Positions 17,400-26,129 of a stretch of 64,000 nt of DNA are shown piece by piece. Numbering within the stretch: the stretch's first letter is position 1; each line of letters begins with the position of its first letter. The stretch comes from Clostridiales bacterium (GTDB taxonomy: Bacteria > Bacillota > Clostridia > Oscillospirales > Oscillospiraceae), in the NCBI GenBank assembly GCA_029265405.1, contig JAJUJI010000001.1, positions 286,241 through 350,240 on the forward strand. Reading direction: 5' to 3'. The notes beneath the pieces are model-generated. The model was given only the letters and a program-made list of their open reading frames with translations, made no database searches and had not been told where the DNA came from. Made by a program: the position numbers and the translations under genes.

Positions 17400-17980
17400 T
17401 TGCTCGGCCGCTTTGGAGAGACAAAAAAAGCCGTATATATAGCCGCCCTGCTGACGGCCGCCGCCGTGTGCGGAACGGCTTTCATGGATTCGGGCTTGGG
17501 GAGGCCGCTGAGCTTCGCGCTGGGCGCGGCGGCCGGCGCTTTGGCGACGGGCGTGGCTTTGCAGATGATTGCGGCGCGAAATTTCGCGCCGCCGCCGAGC
17601 TTGATATCGAGTTTGAGCCAATCGACCGCGCAAAAAAAGAACTGAGACTGGATATGGCAAATACGGCTGCCGAAGCGGCCGGTAGCGGGCAATTTGAACC
17701 CTTGGAAGCGGATATAACCCTCGCCGACGCCGACGGGCACGAGGCAACTTTGCCTCTTGAGGAATACGCCGCCGTCTGTCCGCCGCTGCCGGTATATCAG
17801 GGCAAGCTCCAGCGTACGCTGGGCAAGCCGCAGTACAAGGCCCTTTTCAGAACTGTTTCCATCCCCATTTCGGATTTTTCCGAAGCGGCTGAGGCCTTGG
17901 ACGCCGGCAAGATAACCGGCATTGAAATTGAGTTTAAGGACGGCGGCTCTGCCAGCCTTGACAATATAGGCTTCGGATAA
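17400..17980 (+). pseudogene. Frame-disrupted gene: membrane N-part plus soluble C-part
   Basis: Two reading frames together look like one gene. The first starts at TTG 17400 (GGAGG just upstream) and encodes two hydrophobic helices (A-V-Y-I-A-A-L-L-T and A-L-G-A-A-A-G-A-L-A), ending at 17645. The second, -1 frame is open to 17980. It becomes protein-like after about 17595 (L-D-I-E-F-E-P-I-D-R-A-K-K-E-L) and ends F-K-D-G-G-S-A-S-L-D-N-I-G-F-G, a beta-rich ending like carbohydrate-binding-type domains. The switch falls near a perfect 22-bp palindrome (17571-17592) and before a slippery A-AAA-AAG heptamer (17633-17639). An indel, an assembly error or -1 frameshifting are all possible. Confidence 0.5.
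17571..17592. repeat. Perfect 22-bp palindrome
   Basis: GCGGCGCGAAA followed by its exact reverse complement, with no loop. It lies inside the disrupted gene where coding potential changes frame. It could be an indel hot spot or a protein-binding site. Confidence 0.7.
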
Positions 17981-18028
17981 GAAGCGGGCCGCGGCAAAGT
18001 TTAAAATTAGTTTAGAAAATGTTTACAA

Positions 18029-18059
18029 AGAGCCGCCGCAGGCATATTGCGGCGGCTCT
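18029..18059 (+). terminator. Hairpin before galactose mutarotase
   Basis: A perfect 12-bp stem (18029-18040 with 18048-18059) with a 7-base loop. No T tract follows on the plus strand; on the other strand it is followed by CTTTGT. A possible promoter (TTGCGG, 18 bases, TAATAT, 18047-18076) overlaps its right arm. Confidence 0.45.
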
Positions 18060-18128
18060 GCCCGCTGTGGTAATATTTGCGGGAACCAAAGGCCGGCTGA
18101 AATGGAAAATTTGAGAAATGGAGGGTAT

Positions 18129-19064
18129 ATGTACACGATAATAAACAAGCGCCGCATGTCGGTAACGCTTTGCAGATACGGCGGCATAATACAGTCTGTG
18201 CTTGCGCCGGACAGAAACGGCGCTTTGGGCGAGGTCGTGCTGGGCCTGGACAGGGAGGAGGACTATCATGGCGACTCGGCGTATCTCGGCGCCACCATAG
18301 GCAGATACGCCAACAGGATAGGCGGCGCGGCCTTTGAGCTGAACGGTAAAACATACCCGCTGACAAAAAACGAGGGCGGTAGCTGCCTTCACGGCGGAAA
18401 CGGCCTGCATAAAAGGTATTGGGATATGCGGGAAACGGAAAACGGGGCCATACTGTCGATAGAAAGCCCGGACGGGGACGAGGGCTTTCCGGGCAAGCTA
18501 AGGGTGTCTCTGGAAGTGACGCTTACCGATGAAAACGAGCTTGTGTTGGACTATGCCGCCGAAGCCGATGCCGATACTGTCCTTAGCCTGACGAACCACA
18601 GCTATTTCAATCTCGCCTGCCGGGGCGATGTTTTGGGACACGAGCTGCGGCTTGACGCGGACGCTTACCTGCCGACGGATGAAAGGCTGATACCGACCGG
18701 CGAGATCAGGCCCGTCGAGGGCACAAAGTACGATTTCAGAAAAAGAAGGCCGATAGGCGAGGGCTTTTATGACACCTGCTTTGCGCTAAATCCCGGCGGC
18801 GGGGTCAAGGCGGAGGTTTATGAGCCAAGCTCGGGCCGCGGCCTGCGCGTATACACGGATATGCCCGCCGTGCAGCTCTACTGCTCCGCCTGGCTCGGCG
18901 GCGCAAGGGGCAGGGGCGGCCGAACCTATAAGCCTTACGAGGGGCTTTGCCTTGAAACCCAGCATTATCCCGACGCGCCCAACAAGCCAAGCTTCCCCTC
19001 GGCGGTCCTCAAGGCGGGAGAAGCTTACAGGCACAGGACCGTGTATCAATTTTTTGCGGAATAG
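18129..19064 (+). CDS. galM: Aldose 1-epimerase (galactose mutarotase)
   Basis: 311 residues. It interconverts alpha and beta anomers of aldoses. The family blocks are present: G-R-Y-A-N-R-I near the N-terminus, C-L-H-G-G-N-G-L-H with a catalytic-region His, L-T-N-H-S-Y-F-N-L with the second His, and the C-terminal G-L-C-L-E-T-Q-H-Y-P-D with the general-base Glu. The start is uncertain. ATG 18129 follows GGAGGG closely, while in-frame ATG 18102 would add 9 residues and has AAGG 9 bases upstream. No galactose catabolic genes are adjacent. The next gene, a lipoprotein, follows by 10 bases. Confidence 0.9.
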   Translation: MYTIINKRRMSVTLCRYGGIIQSVLAPDRNGALGEVVLGLDREEDYHGDSAYLGATIGRYANRIGGAAFELNGKTYPLTKNEGGSCLHGGNGLHKRYWDMRETENGAILSIESPDGDEGFPGKLRVSLEVTLTDENELVLDYAAEADADTVLSLTNHSYFNLACRGDVLGHELRLDADAYLPTDERLIPTGEIRPVEGTKYDFRKRRPIGEGFYDTCFALNPGGGVKAEVYEPSSGRGLRVYTDMPAVQLYCSAWLGGARGRGGRTYKPYEGLCLETQHYPDAPNKPSFPSAVLKAGEAYRHRTVYQFFAE

Positions 19065-19074
19065 AGGAATGATA

Positions 19075-19710
19075 ATGAAAAAAACAATGAGCCTTTTATT
19101 GGGAGGCCTTGTTCTTGTACTGTCTTTTTCCGGCTGCGCAGGCGGCGCGGCGGAAAATGAGGACAAAAACGAAAAAGGCGCGCACATCTCCGAAACGGTG
19201 TACGGACAGGTGCAGAGCGTGGAGGGCTCGTCGGCCGTGCTGCTGCTGGGGACGCTGAGCCAGGCGCAGCCGCCTTCGGACATGGCCGCCCCGGAAAACA
19301 GGAGCGGCGGCGCGGAAACCGCGGAGGAAGCCGAGCCGAGCGGATCCGACGGAGAAACCGGAGCTGCCGATTCCGAGGTTAGGCCGCCGGAGGTGCGGCA
19401 GGAAGGCGGAGCTCCGCAAAACGGCGCTCCGGACGGCGGACTTGGGCCCGAGGCCGGTTCCGGAGGCGAGGCTCCCGAAGGCTTCGCCGGCGGCGGAGAG
19501 ATGCCGCAGCCCAGCGCGATATATTCCTTTGATGCCGGAGAGGAAACGCTCACGGTGGACGTCGGCGGGCTTGATGTAAAGATTGGGGATATACTTGAGG
19601 TTGTTTTCGATGAAAACGGAAAAGCTGGCTCCGTATCCCTGCGCAGCGACGTTTTCGCGCCCGGCTCTATGGGAGCGCCGGGCAACGGAGCCGGGGAGCG
19701 GGCCGAGTAA
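19075..19710 (+). CDS. Unknown lipoprotein with acidic low-complexity linker
   Basis: 211 residues. A lipoprotein signal (M-K-K-T start, hydrophobic core) ends in F-S-G-C near residue 20, so the protein is probably anchored by a diacylglyceryl cysteine. Residues ~30-60 and ~140-190 form small beta-type segments (Q-V-Q-S-V-E-G-S-S-A-V; G-D-I-L-E-V-V-F-D-E). Between them lies a Gly/Pro/Glu/Ala-rich stretch of ~80 residues. The two halves together resemble the pattern of an extracytoplasmic nucleic-acid-binding-like barrel split by a linker, but I cannot name it. ATG 19075 has GAGGA 6 bases upstream; ATG 19069 is too close to it. Probably co-transcribed with galM. Confidence 0.7.
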   Translation: MKKTMSLLLGGLVLVLSFSGCAGGAAENEDKNEKGAHISETVYGQVQSVEGSSAVLLLGTLSQAQPPSDMAAPENRSGGAETAEEAEPSGSDGETGAADSEVRPPEVRQEGGAPQNGAPDGGLGPEAGSGGEAPEGFAGGGEMPQPSAIYSFDAGEETLTVDVGGLDVKIGDILEVVFDENGKAGSVSLRSDVFAPGSMGAPGNGAGERAE

Positions 19711-19924
19711 AAGGCCCGGACGGCTTTTATGTTCCGCCTTCCGCAGCTCCCTCCTGGGCAAAGGGCCCAGAAGAATGGGTGACATAATTGGATGGAATAA
19801 TAAGACAGCACGTACAATGCCTGCATATTTTGGACGGCAAATGAATAAGTCCCCTATAAGCTGCGGCCTAAAATTGCAAAATCAGGACAACTGACGACAA
19901 TAATTTAAAACGCTAATTGGATAA

Positions 19925-19958
19925 TTCGCCTCTTTCCTTTTGCCGGGAAAGAGGCGAA
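19925..19958. terminator. Hairpin terminator before the opp operon
   Basis: A perfect 13-bp stem (19925-19937 with 19946-19958) with an 8-base loop; a TTTTT run follows about 13 bases later on the plus strand. It probably ends galM-lipoprotein transcription. Confidence 0.6.
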
Positions 19959-20040
19959 GCCGCTATATTCATTTTTCCCCTTTGGCTCATTTTTTTGAGC
20001 GATTTTACATAAATAAACTCCAAACATGGGCATGCCGCTA

Positions 20041-20069
20041 TTGACCCGCTCGACGCAAAAATATATAAT
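20041..20069 (+). promoter_or_regulatory. Sigma-A promoter of the oppBCDF operon
   Basis: TTGACC (20041-20046), 17-base spacer, TATAAT (20064-20069). The leader is about 100 bases. Confidence 0.75.
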
Positions 20070-20177
20070 ATCAATATCTGTGATTATTTTGACGGCAGCG
20101 GCCGTTTAACAAATTATAAAGCCCTGCGGCCTCCGCGTTTTTTCGGGCGGCGGCCTGGGGCGGAGGAGTGCTTGTAA

Positions 20178-21089
20178 ATAGTAAGATATGTAGTCAAAAG
20201 ATTGCTGCTGGCTTTAGCGACGGTATTTATCATATGCGCCATCACTTTTTTTGCCATGCATGCGATACCGGGGGGGCCCTTCAACAAGGAGAAGGCGCTC
20301 GACCCGGCCACAATAGCGGCCTTAAACGAGAGGTTCCATCTGGACAAGCCTCTGCTTACGCAATTTTTCCTGTATCTGAAGAACATTGCCGCCGGAGATT
20401 TTGGCGTTTCCCTTAAAACAGGGAGGGACATTGGCGCCATCATTAAAGAGTCCTTTGCCATATCCGCGAAGCTTGGCGGCATAGCAGCGGCGGCGGCCAT
20501 CGTTGCGGGGATAATATTGGGCTGCATTGCGGCCCTGACGCGAAACAGGCTGCCGGACAGGCTCATAGTATTTATTTCCACATTATTTACGGCGGTGCCC
20601 AGCTTCGTTTTGGCAACGCTGCTGCTCCTGGTATTCTCGATAACGCTTGCCTGGGTCCCCGTATGGAGCGCCGCCGAAAGGCATTATCTGCTGCCGGTCA
20701 TAGCCCTTGCCATGTATCCGATGGCCTATATCACCAGGCTTACAAAAACCAGCATGCTTGACGCGCTGGGTCAGGATTATGTACGCACCGCGCGGGCCAA
20801 GGGAGTAAGGCGCCTGCTCGTGATTTTCAAGCATACCCTGCGAAACGCCCTTATACCCGTGATTACATATGTGGGCCCCATGGTGGCCTATATTTTGACC
20901 GGCAGCCTCGTGGTGGAGAACGTGTTTACCATAGGCGGGCTGGGAAGCAAATTCATTACCAGCATATCGAACCGGGACTATCCCATGATCATGGCCACGA
21001 CTATTTTTCTGGCCGTGCTGATGGTGCTGGCGAATCTCATCAGCGACCTGATATACAAAGCGGTCGATCCGCGGATAACCTTTGATTGA
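20178..21089 (+). CDS. oppB: Oligopeptide ABC transporter permease OppB
   Basis: About 303 residues with the six-helix DppB/OppB fold. It has the large first periplasmic loop after P-G-G-P-F and the EAA-type loop (Y-V-R-T-A-R-A-K-G, residues ~205-225) that docks the ATPases. Family members open with a short basic M-x-R-Y-x-x-K-R-L. That segment is present (V-R-Y-V-V-K-R-L-L), but no ATG/GTG/TTG starts it. The codon at the expected place is ATA (20178), 11 bases after GGAGG, with a stop just upstream. Initiation may use ATA, or weakly TTG at 20202, which is 35 bases from the site and would lose 8 residues. First gene of the opp operon. Confidence 0.85.
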   Translation: MVRYVVKRLLLALATVFIICAITFFAMHAIPGGPFNKEKALDPATIAALNERFHLDKPLLTQFFLYLKNIAAGDFGVSLKTGRDIGAIIKESFAISAKLGGIAAAAAIVAGIILGCIAALTRNRLPDRLIVFISTLFTAVPSFVLATLLLLVFSITLAWVPVWSAAERHYLLPVIALAMYPMAYITRLTKTSMLDALGQDYVRTARAKGVRRLLVIFKHTLRNALIPVITYVGPMVAYILTGSLVVENVFTIGGLGSKFITSISNRDYPMIMATTIFLAVLMVLANLISDLIYKAVDPRITFD

Positions 21090-21103
21090 CGGAGCGGGGG
21101 AAA

Positions 21104-22177
21104 ATGAAGAACAACGAAAACGGGATGCCTATGAAGAACCCTCTCAGCCTCCAGATAGATTTGGCGAAGTTTGCTCCGGCAACCGAAGAGGAAAAGCGCC
21201 AGCAGGACGTGATGAGCGAGTCATCCTCCTTTTTCAGGGACGGGATGAAAAAGCTGGTGAAAAATCCGCTTGCAGTTGCCAGCATGATAATGCTGGCGAT
21301 AGTGCTGCTTGTGATAATATTCGCTCCAATGATAGTGCCCTACGGCTACGACCAGATCATATCCGTCGAAGGCAAGCGCGACAAGGGCGCCAAGAACCTG
21401 GAGCCGTTTGCCTGGTCGGAGATGGAGCAGGCATACATCGACAAGGGGGGGAAGCTTTTTCCCCACATCTTCGGAACCGACGCAATGAGCCGCGATTACT
21501 TCATACGCTGCGTGTACGGAGCCAGGGTTTCGCTTTTCATCGGCCTGTTCGCCAGCCTGATAGTATTGGTTATCGGAGTCATATGGGGCAGCATATCGGG
21601 CTATGTCGGAGGAAAAACGGACCTGATCATGATGCGCATCGTAGACATAATATACGCCTTGCCCGACATGCTTATTATAATACTGCTTTCCGTAGTATTG
21701 GATTCCATCCTCAGCTCCAACAATACGGGCATTGTAGCAAGGCTTGGCTCGAACATGATATCGATTTTTATAGTGTTTGGCCTGCTTTACTGGGTAGGGA
21801 TGGCCAGGCTCATAAGAGGCCAGATACTCGCCATAAAGAGCAACGACTATATATTGGCCGCGCGCAGCATAGGCGCCAGGCCCGGCCGAATAATTAGAAA
21901 GCATATATTGCCCAACTGCATAAGCGTTATCATAATAGCGACGGCGCTGCAGGTGCCCTCGGCCATATTCACCGAGAGCTTCCTGAGCTTCGTAGGGCTC
22001 GGCGTTCAGGCGCCGATGCCGTCTCTTGGCAGCCTGGCAAACGCCGCCCGCGAAGGGCTGCAAAGCTACCCTTACAAGCTTGTGTTCCCTGCCGTAATCA
22101 TCTGCCTGATAGTCCTGTCGCTTAATCTTCTGGGCGACGGGCTCCGGGACGCCTTTGATCCCAAGCTGAGGAAGTGA
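21104..22177 (+). CDS. oppC: Oligopeptide ABC transporter permease OppC
   Basis: 357 residues. A cytoplasmic N-terminal extension of ~55 residues (OppC_N type, ending R-D-G-M-K-K-L-V-K-N-P-L) precedes the first helix. A soluble loop follows (residues ~80-140, with F-G-T-D-A-M-S-R-D, the usual F-G-T-D-x-x-G-R-D variant), then five helices with the EAA loop (Y-I-L-A-A-R-S-I-G-A). It pairs with OppB to form the channel. ATG 21104 has GGAGCGGGGG upstream; an in-frame TTG at 21086 overlaps the oppB end and has no site. It overlaps the possible GTG start of oppD. Confidence 0.92.
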   Translation: MKNNENGMPMKNPLSLQIDLAKFAPATEEEKRQQDVMSESSSFFRDGMKKLVKNPLAVASMIMLAIVLLVIIFAPMIVPYGYDQIISVEGKRDKGAKNLEPFAWSEMEQAYIDKGGKLFPHIFGTDAMSRDYFIRCVYGARVSLFIGLFASLIVLVIGVIWGSISGYVGGKTDLIMMRIVDIIYALPDMLIIILLSVVLDSILSSNNTGIVARLGSNMISIFIVFGLLYWVGMARLIRGQILAIKSNDYILAARSIGARPGRIIRKHILPNCISVIIIATALQVPSAIFTESFLSFVGLGVQAPMPSLGSLANAAREGLQSYPYKLVFPAVIICLIVLSLNLLGDGLRDAFDPKLRK

Positions 22178-22182
22178 ACGAT

Positions 22183-23196
22183 ATGAACGAAACGATACTT
22201 CAGGTAAAAAACCTGCATACTTCCTTCTTTACAGATTCAGGACAGGTCATGGCGGTCAACGGAATAAGCTTCAACCTTGAAAAGGGCAAGACTCTGGGCA
22301 TAGTCGGCGAATCCGGCTCCGGAAAGAGCGTGACGGCATATTCGATAATGCGGATACTGGCGGATACCGGGAGGATAACCGGGGGCGAGATACTTTTCAG
22401 GGGCGAGGACATAACAAAATACACCGAAAGGCAAATGCAGAAATTTCGGGGCAAGCGCTGCTCCATAGTGTTCCAGGACCCGATGACCAGCCTCAATCCG
22501 GTATTCACTGTAGGGAACCAGCTTATGGAAGCGATTATGCTCCATACGGATAAAAGGCGCGGGGAGGCCCGGGAGAGGGCGGTAGAAATGCTGGAGCTGG
22601 TGGGCGTAAACGAGCCTCGCAAGCGCCTCAAGCAATATCCGCACGAGCTGAGCGGAGGAATGCGGCAAAGGGTGATGATAGCCATGGCCCTTGCCTGCGA
22701 GCCGGACATACTAATAGCCGACGAGCCGACCACCGCCCTTGACGTCACCATACAGGCCCAGATACTCGAGCTTATCCAGTCACTTCAAAAAAAGCTGGGA
22801 ATGGCGATGATCCTCGTAACCCACGACATGGGAGTGATAGCCGAGCTTTGCGACGAGCTGATAGTCATGTACGGCGGGCGAGTATGCGAAAGGGGCACGG
22901 TTGACGAGATATTTTACAACCCCCGCCATGAGTACACCAAGGGGCTGCTCAGAAGCATACCGAATATAAACAATATGAAGGAGAGGCTCGTCCCCATATC
23001 GGGAACGCCGATAAACCTTCTGAACCTGCCTAAGGGCTGCGCCTTCTGCGCCAGATGCGATAACGCCATGAAAATATGCCTTGAGCGGCTGCCGGATGAG
23101 ATAAGCATAAATGAAAACCACAAGGCCTCATGCTGGCTCAATATCAAGGATATGCTTGCCGCCGGAAAGGAGGTCGAGGAGCGTGCCGAACGGTAA
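22183..23196 (+). CDS. oppD: Oligopeptide ABC transporter ATPase OppD
   Basis: 337 residues. Walker [10 protein letters not shown]-loop [10 protein letters not shown], signature L-S-G-G-M-R-Q-R and Walker [13 protein letters not shown] are all intact. The C-terminal oligopeptide-transporter extension carries a Cys-rich run (G-C-A-F-C-A-R-C), which in this family can hold an Fe-S cluster. ATG 22183 lies 9 bases after GAGGAA; a GTG at 22174 sits on that site. It energises uptake together with OppF. Confidence 0.94.
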   Translation: MNETILQVKNLHTSFFTDSGQVMAVNGISFNLEKGKTLGIVGESGSGKSVTAYSIMRILADTGRITGGEILFRGEDITKYTERQMQKFRGKRCSIVFQDPMTSLNPVFTVGNQLMEAIMLHTDKRRGEARERAVEMLELVGVNEPRKRLKQYPHELSGGMRQRVMIAMALACEPDILIADEPTTALDVTIQAQILELIQSLQKKLGMAMILVTHDMGVIAELCDELIVMYGGRVCERGTVDEIFYNPRHEYTKGLLRSIPNINNMKERLVPISGTPINLLNLPKGCAFCARCDNAMKICLERLPDEISINENHKASCWLNIKDMLAAGKEVEERAER

Positions 23197-24151
23197 TCTG
23201 CTTGAAGTGAAGAACCTGAAGCAATATTTTACTGTGAAAACCGGGCTGCTTAAAACTGCTTCCCTGAAGGCGGTGGACGATGTATCTTTCAGCGTAGGCT
23301 ACGGCGAAACTCTGGGCCTTGTGGGGGAATCCGGCTGCGGCAAAACGACGGTGGGGCGCAGCATAATGCGGCTTTACGAGCCGACGGGAGGCACAGTTGT
23401 GTTCGACGGCAAGGAAGTCACGGCTCAGAGCATAATGCCGCTGCGCAGGGAGATGCAGATGGTTTTCCAGGACCCTTATTCTTCGCTCAATCCCAGGATG
23501 ACTGTGGAGGACATAATAGGGGAGCCCCTGGACGTGCACAAGCTTTATTCGTCAAAGAAGGAGCGGCGCGACAAGATACTCGGGCTCATGGAGCTTGTAG
23601 GGCTAAACGCCGAGCATGCCACAAGGTATGCGCATGAATTTTCGGGCGGTCAGCGCCAGCGTATAGGCATAGCCAGGGCGCTGGCGGTCAACCCTAAATT
23701 CATCATCTGCGACGAGCCCGTATCGGCGCTTGACGTTTCCATACAGGCGCAGGTCATCAACATGTTTGAGGATCTGAAGGAAAAGCTGGGAGTAGCCTAC
23801 CTTTTCATAGCCCACGACCTGCTGGTGGTGCATCATATCTCTGACCGCATAGCCGTCATGTATCTTGGCAAAATCGTCGAGATCGCGCCCGCGGGCGAGC
23901 TTAACGGGAACCCCATCCATCCCTATACGCTGTCGCTGCTGTCGGCCGTACCGATACCGGATCCGAAAACGGTCAGGAAGAAAAACAGGATTATTCTTGA
24001 GGGGGATGTGCCGAGCCCCATGAGGATGCCGTCGGGCTGTCCGTTTCGCACCAGGTGCAGGTACGCCACCGAGCAATGCGCCATAGAGTGCCCCGCGCTG
24101 ACCGAGAGAGGAGCCGGGAGCGGCCATATGGTGGCCTGCTGGAACAGATGA
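23183..24151 (+). CDS. oppF: Oligopeptide ABC transporter ATPase OppF
   Basis: 322 residues starting at GTG ([12 protein letters not shown]), with AAAGGAGG 10 bases upstream, overlapping oppD by 14 bases. Walker A G-E-S-G-C-G-K-T, signature F-S-G-G-Q-R-Q-R and Walker B F-I-I-C-D-E-P are complete. The C-terminal extension has the paired cysteines of the family ([10 protein letters not shown], then later Cys residues). It ends the four-gene permease/ATPase operon; the binding protein follows after 173 bases with its own weak promoter. Confidence 0.94.
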   Translation: MPNGNLLEVKNLKQYFTVKTGLLKTASLKAVDDVSFSVGYGETLGLVGESGCGKTTVGRSIMRLYEPTGGTVVFDGKEVTAQSIMPLRREMQMVFQDPYSSLNPRMTVEDIIGEPLDVHKLYSSKKERRDKILGLMELVGLNAEHATRYAHEFSGGQRQRIGIARALAVNPKFIICDEPVSALDVSIQAQVINMFEDLKEKLGVAYLFIAHDLLVVHHISDRIAVMYLGKIVEIAPAGELNGNPIHPYTLSLLSAVPIPDPKTVRKKNRIILEGDVPSPMRMPSGCPFRTRCRYATEQCAIECPALTERGAGSGHMVACWNR

Positions 24152-24274
24152 GCGCGGCGCGCCTTGCCCTGAACTGGCGCCGGAGCCGGCTTGCTAGCTC
24201 AGGCATATAGGCGGATTATTAAATAAAGATCGCTGATTGTCGGGTATACCTGCTTTTATTTCGCGATTCATGCG

Positions 24275-24304
24275 TAGGCAGTTATTACTAAAACCAAGTA
24301 TAAT
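24275..24304 (+). promoter_or_regulatory. Possible promoter of the binding-protein gene
   Basis: A consensus TATAAT (24299-24304) has only a weak -35 (TAGGCA, 24275-24280, 18-base spacer). It would allow separate, higher expression of the binding protein. Confidence 0.4.
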
Positions 24305-24324
24305 AAGCTTAAGGAGGAAAAGAA

Positions 24325-26076
24325 ATGAAAAAAACACTGGCATTGCTTCTGGCCGTGCTGATGCTGTTTGCCGTTCTCGGCGCCTGCTCAAAAAGGGGCG
24401 GCGAGGGGAATAATGCAAACGACGGCGCGGCCGGCGCAGAACCGACCGACGCGGGCTCCGCGCCTGAGCAAACCGCCGCGGCGTCAGTAAGCCCGGACGA
24501 GGTAGCCAAGGTGGACTGGAGCGCGTATGACGCTCTTATTGCACAGATCAAGAGCACGACCGACATGGCCGCCCGAGTGGACCTGATGCATCAGGCTGAG
24601 GACATGCTCATGAGCACCTACTGCATCAACCCCATCTACTACTACAACGATATCTTTTTGCAGAAGGAATATGTCAGCGGCATCTATACCAACAACTACG
24701 GGTATAAGTATTTCATGCACGCGAGCCTCTCAAACGGCAGCGATACGCTGAGGATAAATCTGGCCAGCGAGCCGGACAAGCTTGACCCGGCGCTCAACTC
24801 GTCGGTTGACGGAGCCTGTCTGGCCGTCAACAGTTTCGGCGGACTTTACATGTATAACGAAAACGGAGAGCTGGTGCCCAACTTTGCGGAAAGCTATACC
24901 GTATCCGACGACGGGCTGACCTTTACCTTCACGCTCAAGCCCGACCTGAAATGGTCCGACGGTTCGCCTCTTACCGCAAACGATTTTGCTTATTCATGGA
25001 CAAGAGCCGTCGCTCCGGAGACTGCCGCCGACTATGCCTACATGTTCGACGGGCTTGCCGGCTGGGAAGCGAAAGACGACAGGACCCTTGTGGTTACCAT
25101 GAAGGCTCCCTGCGCCTACATGCTCGACCTTATGGCCTTCCCCACCTTCTATCCCGTAAAGCAGAGCGAAGTCGAAAAGTATGAAGACTGGGCCACAAAT
25201 CCCGGCCACTGGGCCCAGGAGGCCGGCTTCATATCCAGCGGCGCTTACGTGCTTAAGGAGTGGAAGCATGACGAGTCCATGGTATATGTCAAAAACCCCT
25301 ACTACTGGGATGCCGCAAACGTTAAAATAGAGCGCCTCGAGTTCATGCTCTCGGCCGACGATACTGCTATTTACGCCGCATATCAGGCCGGGGACATAGA
25401 TTTTGCCGACACCGTTCCGACCGACGAAATAGCCGCGCTGCTCAATAACCCCGAATTCCATGTGGTGGGCCAGCTCGGAACCTATTACATGAACTTCAAC
25501 ATCAAGAGCAAGCTCTTTGCGGGAAAGACGGCCGAGCAGGCCGCCGCGATGCGCCAGGCCTTCTGCATACTGCTTGACCGCGACTATATCTGCAAGAACA
25601 TCGGACAAACCGGCCAGGTTCCCGCCAACTCCTTCATACCCATCGGCATGTCCGACGGCAACGGCGGGATATTCAAGACCGAGGCCACGGCGGAGCAGGG
25701 CTATTTTGACCCCTACGCAATCAACAACGATTATGAAGGCACGCTGGCCAAGGCCAGGGAGCTTCTTGAGAGCGCAGGGTACAAATTCAAGGAGGACGGC
25801 ACGCTCAGCGACGAAACGCCCATATCCTTCGAATATCTCACCAACGAGTCCAGCGGCCATGTGGCCGTTGCCGAGGCCATGCAGTCGGACCTGGCCGCGC
25901 TCGGCATCAATATGACCATCAAGACCGAGGACTGGAACGTTTTCCTCAACGACCGCAAGAACGGCAACTACGACGTGGCGCGCAACGGCTGGATAGCCGA
26001 TTTCAACGACCCCATCAACATGCTTGAGATGTGGACCACAGACTCCGGCAACAACGACTGCCAGTTCGGAAGATAA
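24325..26076 (+). CDS. Peptide-binding lipoprotein OppA with circularly permuted order
   Basis: 583 residues. A lipoprotein signal ends in L-G-A-C (Cys21) and a linker rich in Ala/Gly/Glu follows. Residues ~64-135 (Y-D-A-L-I-A-Q-I-K-S; H-Q-A-E-D-M-L-M; I-N-P-I-Y-Y-Y-N; then V-S-G-I-Y) match what is normally the last ~70 residues of family 5 peptide-binding proteins. The usual N-terminus (L-R-I-N-L-A-S-E-P-D-K-L-D-P-A-L) starts only at residue ~141. The protein stops at G-N-N-D-C-Q-F-G-R, exactly where the displaced segment would follow. The frame is uninterrupted, the stop is followed by a terminator, and an ideal AAGGAGG site precedes the ATG. It binds peptides for OppBCDF; the permutation should still allow the fold to close. 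Confidence 0.88.
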   Translation: MKKTLALLLAVLMLFAVLGACSKRGGEGNNANDGAAGAEPTDAGSAPEQTAAASVSPDEVAKVDWSAYDALIAQIKSTTDMAARVDLMHQAEDMLMSTYCINPIYYYNDIFLQKEYVSGIYTNNYGYKYFMHASLSNGSDTLRINLASEPDKLDPALNSSVDGACLAVNSFGGLYMYNENGELVPNFAESYTVSDDGLTFTFTLKPDLKWSDGSPLTANDFAYSWTRAVAPETAADYAYMFDGLAGWEAKDDRTLVVTMKAPCAYMLDLMAFPTFYPVKQSEVEKYEDWATNPGHWAQEAGFISSGAYVLKEWKHDESMVYVKNPYYWDAANVKIERLEFMLSADDTAIYAAYQAGDIDFADTVPTDEIAALLNNPEFHVVGQLGTYYMNFNIKSKLFAGKTAEQAAAMRQAFCILLDRDYICKNIGQTGQVPANSFIPIGMSDGNGGIFKTEATAEQGYFDPYAINNDYEGTLAKARELLESAGYKFKEDGTLSDETPISFEYLTNESSGHVAVAEAMQSDLAALGINMTIKTEDWNVFLNDRKNGNYDVARNGWIADFNDPINMLEMWTTDSGNNDCQFGR

Positions 26077-26090
26077 ATACAATAATAAAA

Positions 26091-26118
26091 ACCGGGGGCA
26101 AAAGCCCCCGGTTTTTTT
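26091..26118. terminator. Bidirectional terminator between oppA and ndk
   Basis: A 9-bp stem (26091-26099 with 26104-26112), AAAA loop. It is followed by seven T on the plus strand, and by TTTTTATT on the minus strand. It serves both convergent genes. Confidence 0.92.
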
Positions 26119-26129
26119 ATTTCCGTCTA

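Larger units (their letters stand above)
19711..20177. other. Intergenic region before the opp operon
   Basis: 467 bases without a convincing gene. It contains the terminator at 19925-19958, a small GCTC-T7-GAGC hairpin near 19986-20001, and the opp promoter at 20041-20069. Composition is more AT-rich than in the flanking genes. Confidence 0.5.

Noticed and set aside
24994..26082. 362-codon minus-strand open frame opposite oppA
   Set aside because: Shadow of the binding-protein gene; it has no start signal and no family resemblance.
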